64,000 bases of DNA from Alkaliphilus hydrothermalis. GTDB taxonomy: Bacteria; Bacillota; Clostridia; Peptostreptococcales; Natronincolaceae. Position 1 is the stretch's first letter. Each line of letters begins with the position of its first letter. The stretch lies in contig NZ_JAFBEE010000011.1 in the NCBI RefSeq assembly GCF_016908555.1, positions 25,583 to 89,582 of the forward strand, written 5' to 3'. The position numbers were made by a program, and so were the translations under genes. Below the pieces are notes generated by a model that ran no database searches, was not told where the DNA came from, and saw nothing but the letters and a program-made list of their open reading frames with translations. Below are positions 9,801-18,194 of the stretch, one piece after another.

Positions 9801-10415
9801 ACGAACTCTCTTTTGCCCTGTACTTTCCTTTAGCTTATACTTAAGCTCTTTACTTAAGGATTCAAGCTCAATTTGTTGCAAAAGCTCTTTAATAGCTTCT
9901 GCTCCCATACCTGCTGTAAACTGATATCCATACTTTTCAATTGCTTCTCCGTACTCTTTCTCAGTTAAAATTTGCTTTTCAGACAAAGGCGTTTCACCTG
10001 GATCTATTACTATATAAGCCGCAAAATACAGTACCTTTTCTAGAGATCTTGGTGACATATCAAGCAACAGACCCATTCTACTTGGGATACCTTTAAAGTA
10101 CCAGATGTGAGAAACTGGGGCGGCTAATTCGATATGCCCCATTCTCTCCCTTCTCACTTTTGATTTTGTTACTTCAACTCCACAACGGTCACAAACAACA
10201 CCTTTATATCTTACCCTCTTATATTTACCACAGTGACACTCCCAGTCTTTAGTCGGTCCAAAAATCTTCTCGCAGAATAGACCTTCTTTTTCTGGCTTAA
10301 GCGTTCGGTAATTGATTGTTTCTGGTTTCTTCACTTCCCCCTTAGACCATTGTCTAATTTTTTCTGGAGAAGCCAATGATATCTGAATTGACTCGAAATT
10401 ATTTAATTCGTACAA
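6900..10415 (-). CDS. rpoC: DNA-directed RNA polymerase beta' subunit
   Basis: Beta' (1171 aa) carries the catalytic Mg2+ site; NADFDGD is at about residues 446-452. Zinc-binding clusters are present: CHCGKYKRVRYKGVVCDRC at about 60-80 and the CGTCYGRNLATG region near 870. The start appears to be TTG (10413-10415), with an AGGGAGAG site upstream, giving MYELNNFESIQISLASPEKI at the N terminus. It lies 57 bp after rpoB in one transcript. No long lineage-specific insertion is evident. Confidence 0.98.
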   Translation of the reverse strand: MYELNNFESIQISLASPEKIRQWSKGEVKKPETINYRTLKPEKEGLFCEKIFGPTKDWECHCGKYKRVRYKGVVCDRCGVEVTKSKVRRERMGHIELAAPVSHIWYFKGIPSRMGLLLDMSPRSLEKVLYFAAYIVIDPGETPLSEKQILTEKEYGEAIEKYGYQFTAGMGAEAIKELLQQIELESLSKELKYKLKESTGQKRVRTIRRLEVVEAFRLSGNLPEWMILDVVPVIPPDLRPMVQLDGGRFATSDLNDLYRRVINRNNRLKRLLDLGAPDIIVRNEKRMLQEAVDALIDNGRRGKPVTGPGNRPLKSLSDMLKGKQGRFRQNLLGKRVDYSGRSVIVVGPELKFYQCGLPKKMALELFKPFVMKKLVEENFAHNIKSAKRMVEKVKPEVWDVLEEVISEHPVLLNRAPTLHRLGIQAFEPILVEGKAIKLHPLVCTAYNADFDGDQMAVHVPLSVEAQAEARFLMLSPNNILAPKDGQPITTPTQDMVLGAYYLTIEVEGAQGEGMIFKDYEEMLMAYENKVVSLHAKVKVRRRLSPDDTGRLVESTVGRFIFNENLPQNLGFVDRSKDLYSLEVDFLCDKKALGKVIDKCFRKHGNTATSIMLDYIKQRGFKFSTRGAVTIAVSDMDIPEEKSHLISIAEEKVDKYEKAYRRGLISDEERYEKVIETWTETTEKVTDALMAGLDRLNNVFIMAHSGARGSKNQIRQLGGMRGLMANATGRTVEIPIKSNFREGLSVLEYFTSTHGARKGLADTALRTADSGYLTRRLVDVSQDVIVRELDCGTEEGIFAYAFKDGNEVIEELYDRLVGRHALEDVIHPQTGEVIVPAGEVINEDKAEVIISTGLEKVKIRAVLTCKTRHGVCGTCYGRNLATGEPVKVGEAVGIIAAQSIGEPGTQLTMRTFHTGGVAGADITQGLPRVEELFEARKPKGLAIISETAGTVEISESRKKREVTVVSPEGESTTYTIPYSSRVKVKAGQVIEAGDEITQGSINPHDILRIKGVEGVQTYIIKEVQRVYRLQGVDINDKHVEVITRQMLNRVKIEESGDTELLPGALESIFNVEDANRAVERNGGEAATYKAVLMGITKASLATESFLSAASFQETTRVLTEAAIKGKEDHLIGLKENVIIGKLIPAGTGMKRYKNIAIHVEKEEDDDEPFETR

Positions 10416-10472
10416 GGAGTCTCTCTCCCTTCCCTATAGTCTTTTAAGCTCCGGTTAAAGCTTAGACAACTA

Positions 10473-13400
10473 TTAATTGTAATCATCATCGTCATCAAAA
10501 TCATCTACATCTTCATCTACAAACTCTGTTGGCAAGTCTGATGATTCAAAATCATCCTCTGTCATATAGTCAACATCATTATCCATTTCTTCATCTTCAT
10601 CTTCTACTACTTGGTCATCTTCTACTTCATCATCTGGACCAGTAGGACTAATATCTCCATGATCTAAAGCAAGATCACTGGTATCGTCGTCAATGGATTC
10701 TCTAATTTCAATCTCTGCATCTTCTTCAGTCAGTACCTTTACATCAAGACACAAACTTTGAAGTTCTTTAATTAATACTTTAAAGGATTCAGGAACACCA
10801 GGCTCTGGTATGTTCTCCCCCTTAACAATACATTCGTAGGTTTTAACACGGCCTACAACGTCGTCAGACTTAACAGTCAAGATTTCCTGTAGGGTATGGG
10901 CTGCACCATAGGCCTCCAATGCCCAAACCTCCATCTCTCCAAAACGCTGTCCTCCGAATTGAGCTTTACCTCCCAATGGCTGTTGGGTTACCAGTGAGTA
11001 AGGTCCAGTACTTCTAGCATGGATTTTATCGTCTACCAAATGGTGAAGCTTAAGCATGTACATGTATCCAACTGTTACTGGATTATCAAAGGTCTCGCCA
11101 GTTCTACCATCATATAGAACCATTTTCCCTGATCTTGGATATCCAGCTTCCTCAAGTGCGTCCATAATATCACGCTCGTTTGCACCATCAAATACTGGTG
11201 TAGCCACCTTCCACCCTAAGGCCTTAGCAGCCATTCCAAGGTGCACTTCAAGTACCTGACCAATATTCATACGGGAAGGTACCCCCAGTGGGTTAAGCAC
11301 AATTTCTAATGGAGTACCATCTGCTAGGAATGGCATGTCTTCCTCTGGTAATACTCTAGAGATAACCCCTTTATTACCATGACGACCAGCCATTTTATCT
11401 CCAACATTAATTTTTCTCTTTTTAGCAATGTATACTCTTACTAACTCATTTACTCCTGGAGGAAGTTCATCTCCGTTTTCTCTTGTAAACACTTTAATGT
11501 CTACAATAATACCAGATTCTCCATGGGGCACTTTTAAAGATGTATCTCTAACTTCCCTTGCTTTTTCACCAAAGATTGCTCTAAGTAATCTTTCCTCGGC
11601 TGTAAGCTCTGTTTCTCCCTTTGGAGTTACTTTACCAACAAGAATATCTCCAGAAATTACCTCAGCTCCAATTCGAATAATTCCTCTTTCATCAAGATCC
11701 TTAAGGGCTTCCTCCCCTACATTAGGGATATCTCTAGTAATTTCTTCTGGTCCTAGTTTTGTATCTCTGGCTTCTGCTTCATATTCTTCTATATGAATAG
11801 TTGTTAATGCATCTTCCTTAACTAATTTCTCATTAATTAAGATCGCATCCTCATAGTTATATCCTTCCCAAGTCATGAAGCCAATCAAACAGTTCCTACC
11901 TAACGCAATTTCACCGTAATCAGTCGAAGGTCCATCAGCAATTACATCACCTGACTTAACCTTTTCACCTTTACTTACAATTGGCTTTTGATTGATACAT
12001 GTCCCTTGGTTTGAACGCTTAAATTTTAATAATTTATAGACATCCTTTTGTCCATTGTCATCTCTTTTAATAACAATTTCCTTCGCCGTTACACGATCGA
12101 TTACTCCTGCGTTTTTAGCGACTACCACTACACCTGAATCCACTGCAGCTTTGTACTCCATTCCCGTACCAATGATTGGCGCATCCGTCTTTAGTAACGG
12201 TACTGCCTGACGTTGCATGTTGGAACCCATTAGGGCACGGTTAGCATCATCGTTTTCTAAGAAAGGAATCATTGCCGTTGCAACTGAAACCACCTGCTTT
12301 GGTGATACATCCATATAGTCAGCTTCTTCTGCAGGTATAATATCAATACCCCCGAAGCGTGTTCTAGCAGTTACTCTTTTATTGACGAAGGCACCTTCTT
12401 CATCCAGTGGCTCATTTGCCTGAGCAACTACGAATAAGTCTTCTTCATCGGCTGTTAGATATTCTATTTTACTAGTAACAACCGCTCTCTTTTTATCTAC
12501 CTTACGATAAGGTGATTCGATAAAGCCATATTCATTTACGTGAGCATATGTACTCAAGTTGTTGATCAAACCAATGTTTGGACCCTCTGGTGTCTCGATA
12601 GGACACATACGACCATAGTGGGATTGATGCACGTCACGAACCTCAAAACCCGCTCTTTCTCTTGAAAGTCCACCTGGTCCTAGGGCAGAAAGTCTTCTCT
12701 TGTTGGTTAATTCAGCCAACGGATTCGTTTGATCCATGAACTGAGATAACTGAGAACTACCGAAGAACTCCTTTACCGCAGCGGCTACTGGTCTAATATT
12801 GATTAGTGCCTGTGGCGTAACTAATTCAACATCTTGTATTGTCATTCTTTCCTTTACAACCCTCTCCATACGGGAAAGCCCTATACGGAATTGGTTTTGT
12901 AAAAGCTCTCCTACAGAACGTAATCTTCTATTTCCTAAATGGTCAATATCATCAATATTTCCAACTTCATGGGATAAATTAAAAACATAGTTAATAGAAG
13001 CAAAGATGTCTGATTGAATTATGTTCTTAGGAATTAACTCTCTATATCTTTCTTTAATAGCTTCTTTGATTTCCGTTTCATTTTCAAAGGTGTCTAATAT
13101 CTCCTTTAATACAGGGAAGTAAACCCTTTCTTTGATTTTTAAATCCTCTATATTAAATTGAATATAGTGTTTGATATCAACGAAGTGATTTCCTATCACT
13201 TTGATTACCTTATTGTCCTCTGAGTAGATAAGGATTTCATTAACTCCTGAGTTTTGAATCAATAGAGACGTATCTCTATCTATTTTTTGTCCTTCTTCCG
13301 CTAATATTTCTCCTGTCTGCTTATCTACAACATTTTCAGCGGCCTTTTTACCCATGATTCTATTAGCTATAGATAATTTTTTGTTAAACTTATATCTACC

Positions 13401-14207
13401 AACCTTAGCTAAATCATATCTCTTAGGATCAAAGAATAACGTGTTCAATAGTGATCTGGCGTTTTCAACTGTAGGAGGCTCACCTGGTCTTAATCTCTTA
13501 TAAACCTCCAACAGACCTTCCTCGGTACTTTTGGTATTATCTTTTTCAAGGGTCGCCAATAGTCTCTCATCTTCCCCTAGAAGATCTTTAATTTGTTGAT
13601 CTGACCCATAACCCAATGCTCTAAGAAGAACCGTTACAGGTTGCTTTCGGGTTCTATCGATACGGACTGAAACAACGTCATTCGAGTCTGTCTCATATTC
13701 AAGCCATGCCCCTCTATTGGGAATCACTGTAGCAGAGTAGAGTGGTTTCCCTGTCTTGTCAATCTCTTTGTTGTAATAAACACCAGGGGATCTAACCAAT
13801 TGACTTACGATTACCCTTTCAGCACCATTAATAACAAATGTTCCTGTATCTGTCATTAATGGGAAGTCCCCCATGAATACTTCTTGCTCTTTTACTTCTC
13901 CAGTTTCTTTGTTAATTAATCTTACCTTTGCCTTTAGAGGTGCTGCATATGTAGCGTCTCTTTCTTTGGATTCTTCAACATCGTACTTAGGGGTATTTTC
14001 TAAGTAATAGTCTACGAATTCTAAGATTAGGTTTCCAGTATAGTCTTCGATGGGAGAGATGTCATTAAACACCTCGTGAAGACCTTCTGACAGGAACCAC
14101 TCATAGGATTCCTTCTGTAGTTCGATCAAATTCGGTATGTCCAATACCTCGTCAATCTGTGAATAACTCATTCTTATCTTTTTACCAACTTGAACAGGAT
14201 GTGGCAT
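10473..14207 (-). CDS. rpoB: DNA-directed RNA polymerase beta subunit
   Basis: Beta (1244 aa) forms the other half of the RNA polymerase active cleft and the rifampicin pocket. The rifampicin region is at about residues 480-510 (LSQFMDQTNPLAEL, then TNKRRLSALGPGG). Residue 502 (codon 12702-12704, AAC) is Asn where E. coli H526 and B. subtilis have His; His-to-Asn here is a known rifampicin-resistance change. The C terminus carries an unusually acidic tail of about 80 residues, nearly all Asp and Glu after residue 1165. The ATG has an AAGGAGTG site. It has its own promoter upstream and is followed by rpoC. Confidence 0.98.
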   Translation of the reverse strand: MPHPVQVGKKIRMSYSQIDEVLDIPNLIELQKESYEWFLSEGLHEVFNDISPIEDYTGNLILEFVDYYLENTPKYDVEESKERDATYAAPLKAKVRLINKETGEVKEQEVFMGDFPLMTDTGTFVINGAERVIVSQLVRSPGVYYNKEIDKTGKPLYSATVIPNRGAWLEYETDSNDVVSVRIDRTRKQPVTVLLRALGYGSDQQIKDLLGEDERLLATLEKDNTKSTEEGLLEVYKRLRPGEPPTVENARSLLNTLFFDPKRYDLAKVGRYKFNKKLSIANRIMGKKAAENVVDKQTGEILAEEGQKIDRDTSLLIQNSGVNEILIYSEDNKVIKVIGNHFVDIKHYIQFNIEDLKIKERVYFPVLKEILDTFENETEIKEAIKERYRELIPKNIIQSDIFASINYVFNLSHEVGNIDDIDHLGNRRLRSVGELLQNQFRIGLSRMERVVKERMTIQDVELVTPQALINIRPVAAAVKEFFGSSQLSQFMDQTNPLAELTNKRRLSALGPGGLSRERAGFEVRDVHQSHYGRMCPIETPEGPNIGLINNLSTYAHVNEYGFIESPYRKVDKKRAVVTSKIEYLTADEEDLFVVAQANEPLDEEGAFVNKRVTARTRFGGIDIIPAEEADYMDVSPKQVVSVATAMIPFLENDDANRALMGSNMQRQAVPLLKTDAPIIGTGMEYKAAVDSGVVVVAKNAGVIDRVTAKEIVIKRDDNGQKDVYKLLKFKRSNQGTCINQKPIVSKGEKVKSGDVIADGPSTDYGEIALGRNCLIGFMTWEGYNYEDAILINEKLVKEDALTTIHIEEYEAEARDTKLGPEEITRDIPNVGEEALKDLDERGIIRIGAEVISGDILVGKVTPKGETELTAEERLLRAIFGEKAREVRDTSLKVPHGESGIIVDIKVFTRENGDELPPGVNELVRVYIAKKRKINVGDKMAGRHGNKGVISRVLPEEDMPFLADGTPLEIVLNPLGVPSRMNIGQVLEVHLGMAAKALGWKVATPVFDGANERDIMDALEEAGYPRSGKMVLYDGRTGETFDNPVTVGYMYMLKLHHLVDDKIHARSTGPYSLVTQQPLGGKAQFGGQRFGEMEVWALEAYGAAHTLQEILTVKSDDVVGRVKTYECIVKGENIPEPGVPESFKVLIKELQSLCLDVKVLTEEDAEIEIRESIDDDTSDLALDHGDISPTGPDDEVEDDQVVEDEDEEMDNDVDYMTEDDFESSDLPTEFVDEDVDDFDDDDDYN

Positions 14208-14415
14208 TTCAATTCACTCCTTGATATAAAGGTATTAAAGAAATAGATGCTTAACCTTTTATTTATGAAAATATCCCAAATAACCTTAGCAGTTTTTGGG
14301 TTTATAACTATTTTTTTACATAATACTGTATCTTAATACTATTGACACCTTCCTATGGGATTATACCCAATCCAAAGGTATTTTTTTCATCATTTTAGGT
14401 TTTATGCAATATATA

Positions 14416-14445
14416 ATTATATCTTAAATGTTTCATTAAAGTCAA
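14416..14445 (-). promoter_or_regulatory. Sigma-A type promoter of rpoB-rpoC
   Basis: TTGACT (14445-14440) and TATAAT (14421-14416) with an 18-bp spacer on the minus strand, about 210 bp upstream of the rpoB ATG and downstream of the rplL terminator. It would give rpoBC transcription independent of rplJL. Confidence 0.65.
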
Positions 14446-14560
14446 CAGTATTTTGGTTTGTGGTGCTTTGTTGAAATTTCGATAAAATTCTCAAAGTGCT
14501 ACTGGTATTATTATTAGAATTATAGTATAATAAAGTTGTCAAATAAATAATTTTCATCAG

Positions 14561-14578
14561 CCCCTAGGAAACTAGGGG
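14561..14578. other. GC-rich hairpin upstream of the rpoB promoter
   Basis: CCCCTAG and CTAGGGG form a perfect 7-bp stem with a GAAA loop read on the plus strand, followed by ATTTTT on that strand. No plus-strand gene ends here, so as a terminator it would stop antisense transcription. On the minus strand it would sit in the rplL-rpoB read-through RNA. Confidence 0.4.
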
Positions 14579-14613
14579 ATTTTTGCGTTCCTTTTTCAAA
14601 AAATACATAAAAA

Positions 14614-14638
14614 GGTACTCCAGATTAACTGGAGTCCC
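14614..14638 (-). terminator. Terminator after rplL
   Basis: On the minus strand GGGACTCCAG and CTGGAGTACC pair around a 5-nt loop and are followed by a run of five T. It starts 22 bp past the rplL stop. The reverse orientation also has a T run, so it may work both ways. Partial read-through into rpoB is likely, as in other bacteria. Confidence 0.8.
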
Positions 14639-14659
14639 TTTTTTATTTATGCTATTTTC

Positions 14660-15022
14660 TTACTTAACTGTTACAGTTGCTCCAGCTTCTTCTAACTTAG
14701 CTTTGATTGCTTCAGCTTCTTCCTTAGCAATACCTTCTTTAAGCGCCTTAGGAGCGTTGTCTACTACTTCTTTAGCTTCTTTTAAGCCTAAACCAGTAAG
14801 TTCTCTAACAACCTTGATAACACCAATCTTTGAAGAACCTGGGTTGTCTAAGATTACGTCAAACTCAGTTTGCTCTTCAACAGCAGCTCCAGCAGCAGCT
14901 CCAGCCATCATAACTGGTGCAGATGCAGATACTCCAAACTTTTCTTCTGCAGCTTTAACTAACTCGTTTAATTCTAATACCTTCATATTTTCAATAGCTT
15001 CTAAAATTTGTTCAATTGTCAT
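14660..15022 (-). CDS. rplL: 50S ribosomal protein L7/L12
   Basis: L7/L12 (120 aa) forms the flexible stalk that recruits GTPase factors such as the EF-G and EF-Tu encoded nearby. It has an N-terminal dimerisation helix, an Ala-rich hinge at about residues 37-50, and a globular C-terminal domain with the conserved KIGVIKVVRELTGLGLKEAK region. It lies 64 bp after rplJ in the L10 operon and is followed by a terminator. Confidence 0.98.
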   Translation of the reverse strand: MTIEQILEAIENMKVLELNELVKAAEEKFGVSASAPVMMAGAAAGAAVEEQTEFDVILDNPGSSKIGVIKVVRELTGLGLKEAKEVVDNAPKALKEGIAKEEAEAIKAKLEEAGATVTVK

Positions 15023-15086
15023 TATAAAGCACCTCCGAAATTATCATATAATTTTAAAATTTAAATTAATTTTTTATTTCCTTTAA

Positions 15087-15587
15087 TTAAGCACCTTCTG
15101 CTTCTTTCTTTTCAGCAATAGCCTTTACTAAGTAAGCAAAGTTTGATACTGGAGCCTTTAAGCTGCCAAGTAATTTTGCGATAAGAACTTCTCTTGCAGG
15201 AATACTTGCTAGTTCTTTAATTTGATCTTCATTGTAGAATGCACCCTCTACAACTCCAACTTTTAATTCTAATTTCTTATGATCTTTTGCAAAGTTATCA
15301 GCAATTCTTGCTGGAGCAATAGGATCATCATAACTGAAAGCAACTGCGTTTGGTCCAACTAGGCTTTCAACTAATTCTTCCATACCTGCATTTTTAGCAG
15401 CCATTCTCATAAGTGTATTCTTGTATACTTTATACTCAACACCAGCTTCTCTAAATTGCTTTCTTAGTTCAGTTAGTTCTTCTACTTTTAGTCCTCGATA
15501 ATCTACTAGAATAGCAGCAGTAGACTTTTGAAATTTCTCAGTAATCTCTGCAACTACTTCCTTTTTCATATCAATAGCTTTTGACAT
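15087..15587 (-). CDS. rplJ: 50S ribosomal protein L10
   Basis: L10 (166 aa from this start) anchors L7/L12 dimers to the ribosome. I chose the ATG at 15585-15587 (MSKAIDMKKEVVAEI) because an AAGGAGGTGG site lies 9 nt upstream and the length fits the family. An in-frame ATG 17 codons further up has no such support. The YRGLKVEELTELRKQFR motif is typical. It is controlled by the L10 leader immediately upstream, where free L10(L12)4 is known to bind in related bacteria. Confidence 0.97.
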   Translation of the reverse strand: MSKAIDMKKEVVAEITEKFQKSTAAILVDYRGLKVEELTELRKQFREAGVEYKVYKNTLMRMAAKNAGMEELVESLVGPNAVAFSYDDPIAPARIADNFAKDHKKLELKVGVVEGAFYNEDQIKELASIPAREVLIAKLLGSLKAPVSNFAYLVKAIAEKKEAEGA

Positions 15588-15640
15588 AAGGACCGTCCAC
15601 CTCCTTCGACTTAGTTTGTTGTATATTTTGCCGATCAATA

Positions 15641-15750
15641 AAATAAGGCCTCATATTATGCTTTTTAGACATAGAGAGGCCTTCGTTTTTTTATATATCA
15701 GAAGCCTCGGTAGGATATTTAAGCTTTGGCACCTACGGTCTATGGCAAAA
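15641..15750 (-). ncRNA. L10 leader with intrinsic terminator
   Basis: The leader of rplJ contains the conserved L10-binding core on the minus strand (about 15746-15694; CCGTAGGTGCC, then CTTAAATATCCTACCGAGG). It is followed by a terminator stem AAGGCCTC/GAGGCCTT (15683-15645) and ATTTTATT. This matches the Firmicutes L10 leader, an autogenous regulator of rplJ-rplL. The exact attenuation mechanism cannot be read from the sequence. Confidence 0.85.
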
Positions 15751-15770
15751 TATTCACTTTTACCTTAGTC

Positions 15771-15799
15771 ATTTTATCAATTTTATAAAGCATTGTCAA
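15771..15799 (-). promoter_or_regulatory. Sigma-A type promoter of rplJ-rplL
   Basis: TTGACA (15799-15794), a 17-bp spacer and TAAAAT (15776-15771) on the minus strand. It lies just upstream of the L10 leader and downstream of the rplA stop. Confidence 0.75.
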
Positions 15800-15824
15800 T
15801 GGTAATTTATGTTTTATGACAATC

Positions 15825-16523
15825 TTATTCAGTAACCTTTGTTGGACTAACCTTAATTCCAGGTCCCATTGTATTAGTAAGTGTAATACTCTTTAGGTAT
15901 TGACCTTTAGCAGCAGCTGGCTTAGCTTTAACAATAGCTTCCATTAATGTTCTAAAGTTTTCAGCCAACTTAACTTCTTCGAAAGAAGCCTTACCAATCG
16001 GTACGTGAATAATATTTGTCTTATCTAATCTGTACTCAACTTTACCTGCTTTGATTTCATTTACAGCTTTACCAACTTCGAAAGTAACAGTACCTGACTT
16101 AGGGTTTGGCATTAAACCTTTTGGTCCTAACACTCTACCTAGTCTTCCTACAAGCCCCATCATGTCTGGAGTCGCAACAATTACATCGAAATCAAACCAG
16201 TTTTCTTTTTGAATCTTGTCAACCATATCTTCTGCACCGACAAAGTCAGCACCAGCTTTTTCTGCTTCTGTAGCCTTGTCTCCTTTTGCAAAAACAAGAA
16301 CTCTAGCAGTTTTACCAGTTCCGTGTGGAAGTACAATTGCTCCTCTAACCTGTTGGTCAGCATGTCTTGAGTCTACACCTAACTTGATGTGAGCCTCTAC
16401 AGTTTCATCGAATTTAGCAGTAGCAGTCTTTTTAACAAGTTCTATAGCTTCATTAACATCATGCATCTTAGTTCTATCAACTAATTTGCTGGCTTCTAAA
16501 TATTTCTTACCTTGCTTTGCCAT
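15825..16523 (-). CDS. rplA: 50S ribosomal protein L1
   Basis: L1 (232 aa) forms the mobile stalk that helps eject deacylated tRNA from the E site. Family motifs include GLVGRLGRVLGPKGLMPNPK in the centre and the AKPAAAKGQYLKSITLTNTMGPGI C-terminal region. The length is standard. It lies 77 bp after rplK. An AGGAGG site precedes the ATG. In other bacteria L1 can repress rplK-rplA by binding its own mRNA. Confidence 0.98.
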   Translation of the reverse strand: MAKQGKKYLEASKLVDRTKMHDVNEAIELVKKTATAKFDETVEAHIKLGVDSRHADQQVRGAIVLPHGTGKTARVLVFAKGDKATEAEKAGADFVGAEDMVDKIQKENWFDFDVIVATPDMMGLVGRLGRVLGPKGLMPNPKSGTVTFEVGKAVNEIKAGKVEYRLDKTNIIHVPIGKASFEEVKLAENFRTLMEAIVKAKPAAAKGQYLKSITLTNTMGPGIKVSPTKVTE

Positions 16524-16600
16524 TTTATTAACCTCCTTGTGGTATTAACGGTTTTAATGTGAGAAACCTCCCACGTGTTCCATTATAATTGAATAGAATA

Positions 16601-17026
16601 TTATTCTTCTACAACAATACCCATACTTCTAGCAGTTCCAGCGATCATGCTCATAGCAGTTTCAACTGAAGCAGCATTTAAGTCAGGCATTTTTAATTCA
16701 GCTATTTCTCTAATCTTAGCTTGAGAAATTTTAGCAACCTTTTTCTTGTTAGGTTCGCCAGATCCACTTTCGATTCCTACAGCCTTCTTGATTAATACAG
16801 CAGCTGGTGGAGTTTTAGTGATGAAAGTAAATGATCTGTCTTGATAAACTGAAATAACTACCGGGATAATTAATCCAGCTTGGTCTGCAGTTTTTGCATT
16901 GAATTCTTTACAGAAACCCATTATATTAACACCGTGTTGTCCAAGAGCTGGTCCAACTGGTGGTGCTGGAGTAGCTTTACCTGCAGGAATTTGTAATTTT
17001 ATTTGTCCTGTTACTTTTTTTGCCAT
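16601..17026 (-). CDS. rplK: 50S ribosomal protein L11
   Basis: L11 (141 aa) binds the GTPase-associated centre of 23S rRNA and is needed for RelA-type stringent responses. The N terminus carries KLQIPAGKATPAPPVGPALGQ, the Pro-rich segment typical of L11 and the thiostrepton site. The length is exactly that of most bacterial L11. It lies between nusG and rplA. Confidence 0.98.
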   Translation of the reverse strand: MAKKVTGQIKLQIPAGKATPAPPVGPALGQHGVNIMGFCKEFNAKTADQAGLIIPVVISVYQDRSFTFITKTPPAAVLIKKAVGIESGSGEPNKKKVAKISQAKIREIAELKMPDLNAASVETAMSMIAGTARSMGIVVEE

Positions 17027-17132
17027 GTATCTACACCTCCTTAAAAATTTGGCTTTGTTAAGGCTAGTTTATAATGTTATTTATAATCTATATAATTTAA
17101 TCTTTCGCCTTAAAAAAAGCTAGATTGAAAAA

Positions 17133-17651
17133 CTATAATGATTCTACCTGGTGGAATTCCAACTCTACAGGGGTTTCTCTTCCAAACATGGAAATCATAA
17201 CCTTAATCGTTTGTTTCTCCACATTAATATTCTCAATTGTTCCTAAGAAACTTTCGAACGGTCCAGAAATAACCCGAACAGTATCCCCCAGTTTTAAATC
17301 TATTTCATGTCGAACTTCCTCAACCCCCATATTCCTCACTTCACTATCTGTTAATGGAATAGGTTTTGAGCTAGGACCTACGAAACCTGTAACTCCCCTA
17401 GTATTTCTAACTAAATACCAAGATTCATCCGTCATATGCATTTTTACTAATACATAACCTGGAAATAGTTTGACTTCTTTAACCTTCTTCTTGCCATTTT
17501 TAATCTCTACTTTTTCTTCTGTAGGTACTTTAACTTCTACTATTACATCCTCCATACCTCTGTTCTCAACCATTTTTTCAATGTTGACCTTTACCTTGTT
17601 CTCATGGCCAGAATAGGTATGAACGACATACCATTTCGCATCTTGGGTCAT
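17133..17651 (-). CDS. nusG: Transcription termination/antitermination protein NusG
   Basis: NusG (172 aa) binds RNA polymerase through its N-terminal NGN domain (starting KWYVVHTYSGHENKV) and couples it to the ribosome via S10 or to Rho via its C-terminal KOW domain. The KOW motif is at about residues 120-150 (GDTVRVISGPFESFLGTI). It lies in the invariant secE-nusG-rplK order. The length is normal. Confidence 0.98.
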   Translation of the reverse strand: MTQDAKWYVVHTYSGHENKVKVNIEKMVENRGMEDVIVEVKVPTEEKVEIKNGKKKVKEVKLFPGYVLVKMHMTDESWYLVRNTRGVTGFVGPSSKPIPLTDSEVRNMGVEEVRHEIDLKLGDTVRVISGPFESFLGTIENINVEKQTIKVMISMFGRETPVELEFHQVESL

Positions 17652-17707
17652 AATTTAGGAGCACCTATCTATTGATAGATTACTCTCCCTCCTTTGAACT
17701 TAGTTTG

Positions 17708-17923
17708 TTACTTTAGTATGAAACTTAAGCCGAAACCAAAAGCAGTATCAAATACCCATAACATAGCAGTGGCAACCGCAACAGCGCCAACAACTAATGC
17801 AGTATGGTTCTTTAGGTCTTTACGACTAGGCCAGTTAACCTTCTTAAGCTCAGATTTAACTCCCTTTAAATACTTGCTTGCGTTTCCTCTTTTTTCATTG
17901 TTAGTATTTGCATGGGTGCTCAT
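17708..17923 (-). CDS. secE: Preprotein translocase subunit SecE
   Basis: SecE (71 aa) clamps the SecY channel. The single C-terminal membrane helix follows the amphipathic region with KYLKGVKSELKKVNWPSRKDL, the SecE signature. I start at the ATG 17921-17923 (MSTHANTNN), which has an AAAGGATG site. A frame extension eight codons upstream lacks a site. The gene lies between rpmG and nusG. Confidence 0.95.
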   Translation of the reverse strand: MSTHANTNNEKRGNASKYLKGVKSELKKVNWPSRKDLKNHTALVVGAVAVATAMLWVFDTAFGFGLSFILK

Positions 17924-17959
17924 TTCTAATTCACATCCTTTATACATTTTTAATACTAA

Positions 17960-18109
17960 CTACTTCGTCTCCTTGTGGGATGTATGAGATTTGCAAAATT
18001 TGCAGTACTTCTTCATCTCAATACGGTCTGGATTATTTTTTTTGTTTTTAGTTGTATTGTAATTTCTTTGTTTGCATTCTGTACATGCTAATGTAATTTT
18101 AACTCGCAC
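17960..18109 (-). CDS. rpmG: 50S ribosomal protein L33
   Basis: A 49-codon gene beginning at GTG (18107-18109) behind an AGGAGG site. The translation starts MRVKITLACTECKQRNYNTT and contains two CxxC pairs (CTEC and CKFC), so this is the zinc-binding form of L33. It lies upstream of secE, as in other Firmicutes, 36 bp away. Zinc-binding L33 can be replaced by zinc-free paralogues under zinc starvation in some species; no second copy is in this window. Confidence 0.95.
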   Translation of the reverse strand: MRVKITLACTECKQRNYNTTKNKKNNPDRIEMKKYCKFCKSHTSHKETK

Positions 18110-18147
18110 GGTTACACCTCCTATAAAGCCTTAGACGGTTTGTATTT

Positions 18148-18156
18148 ATTATAGCA
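18148..18156 (-). promoter_or_regulatory. Extended -10 promoter of rpmG-secE-nusG-rplK-rplA
   Basis: TGCTATAAT on the minus strand is an extended -10 element about 40 bp upstream of the rpmG start. It has no good -35, which extended -10 promoters do not need. Confidence 0.5.
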
Positions 18157-18194
18157 CACAGGTAGCTTCCATTATATCGATAGTCACCTAATAA

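Noticed and set aside
14526..14585. A possible short plus-strand transcript between rplL and rpoB (TATAAT at 14523-14528, then a terminator)
   Set aside because: There is no -35 at the right distance and the transcript would be only about 40 nt; the hairpin alone is reported.
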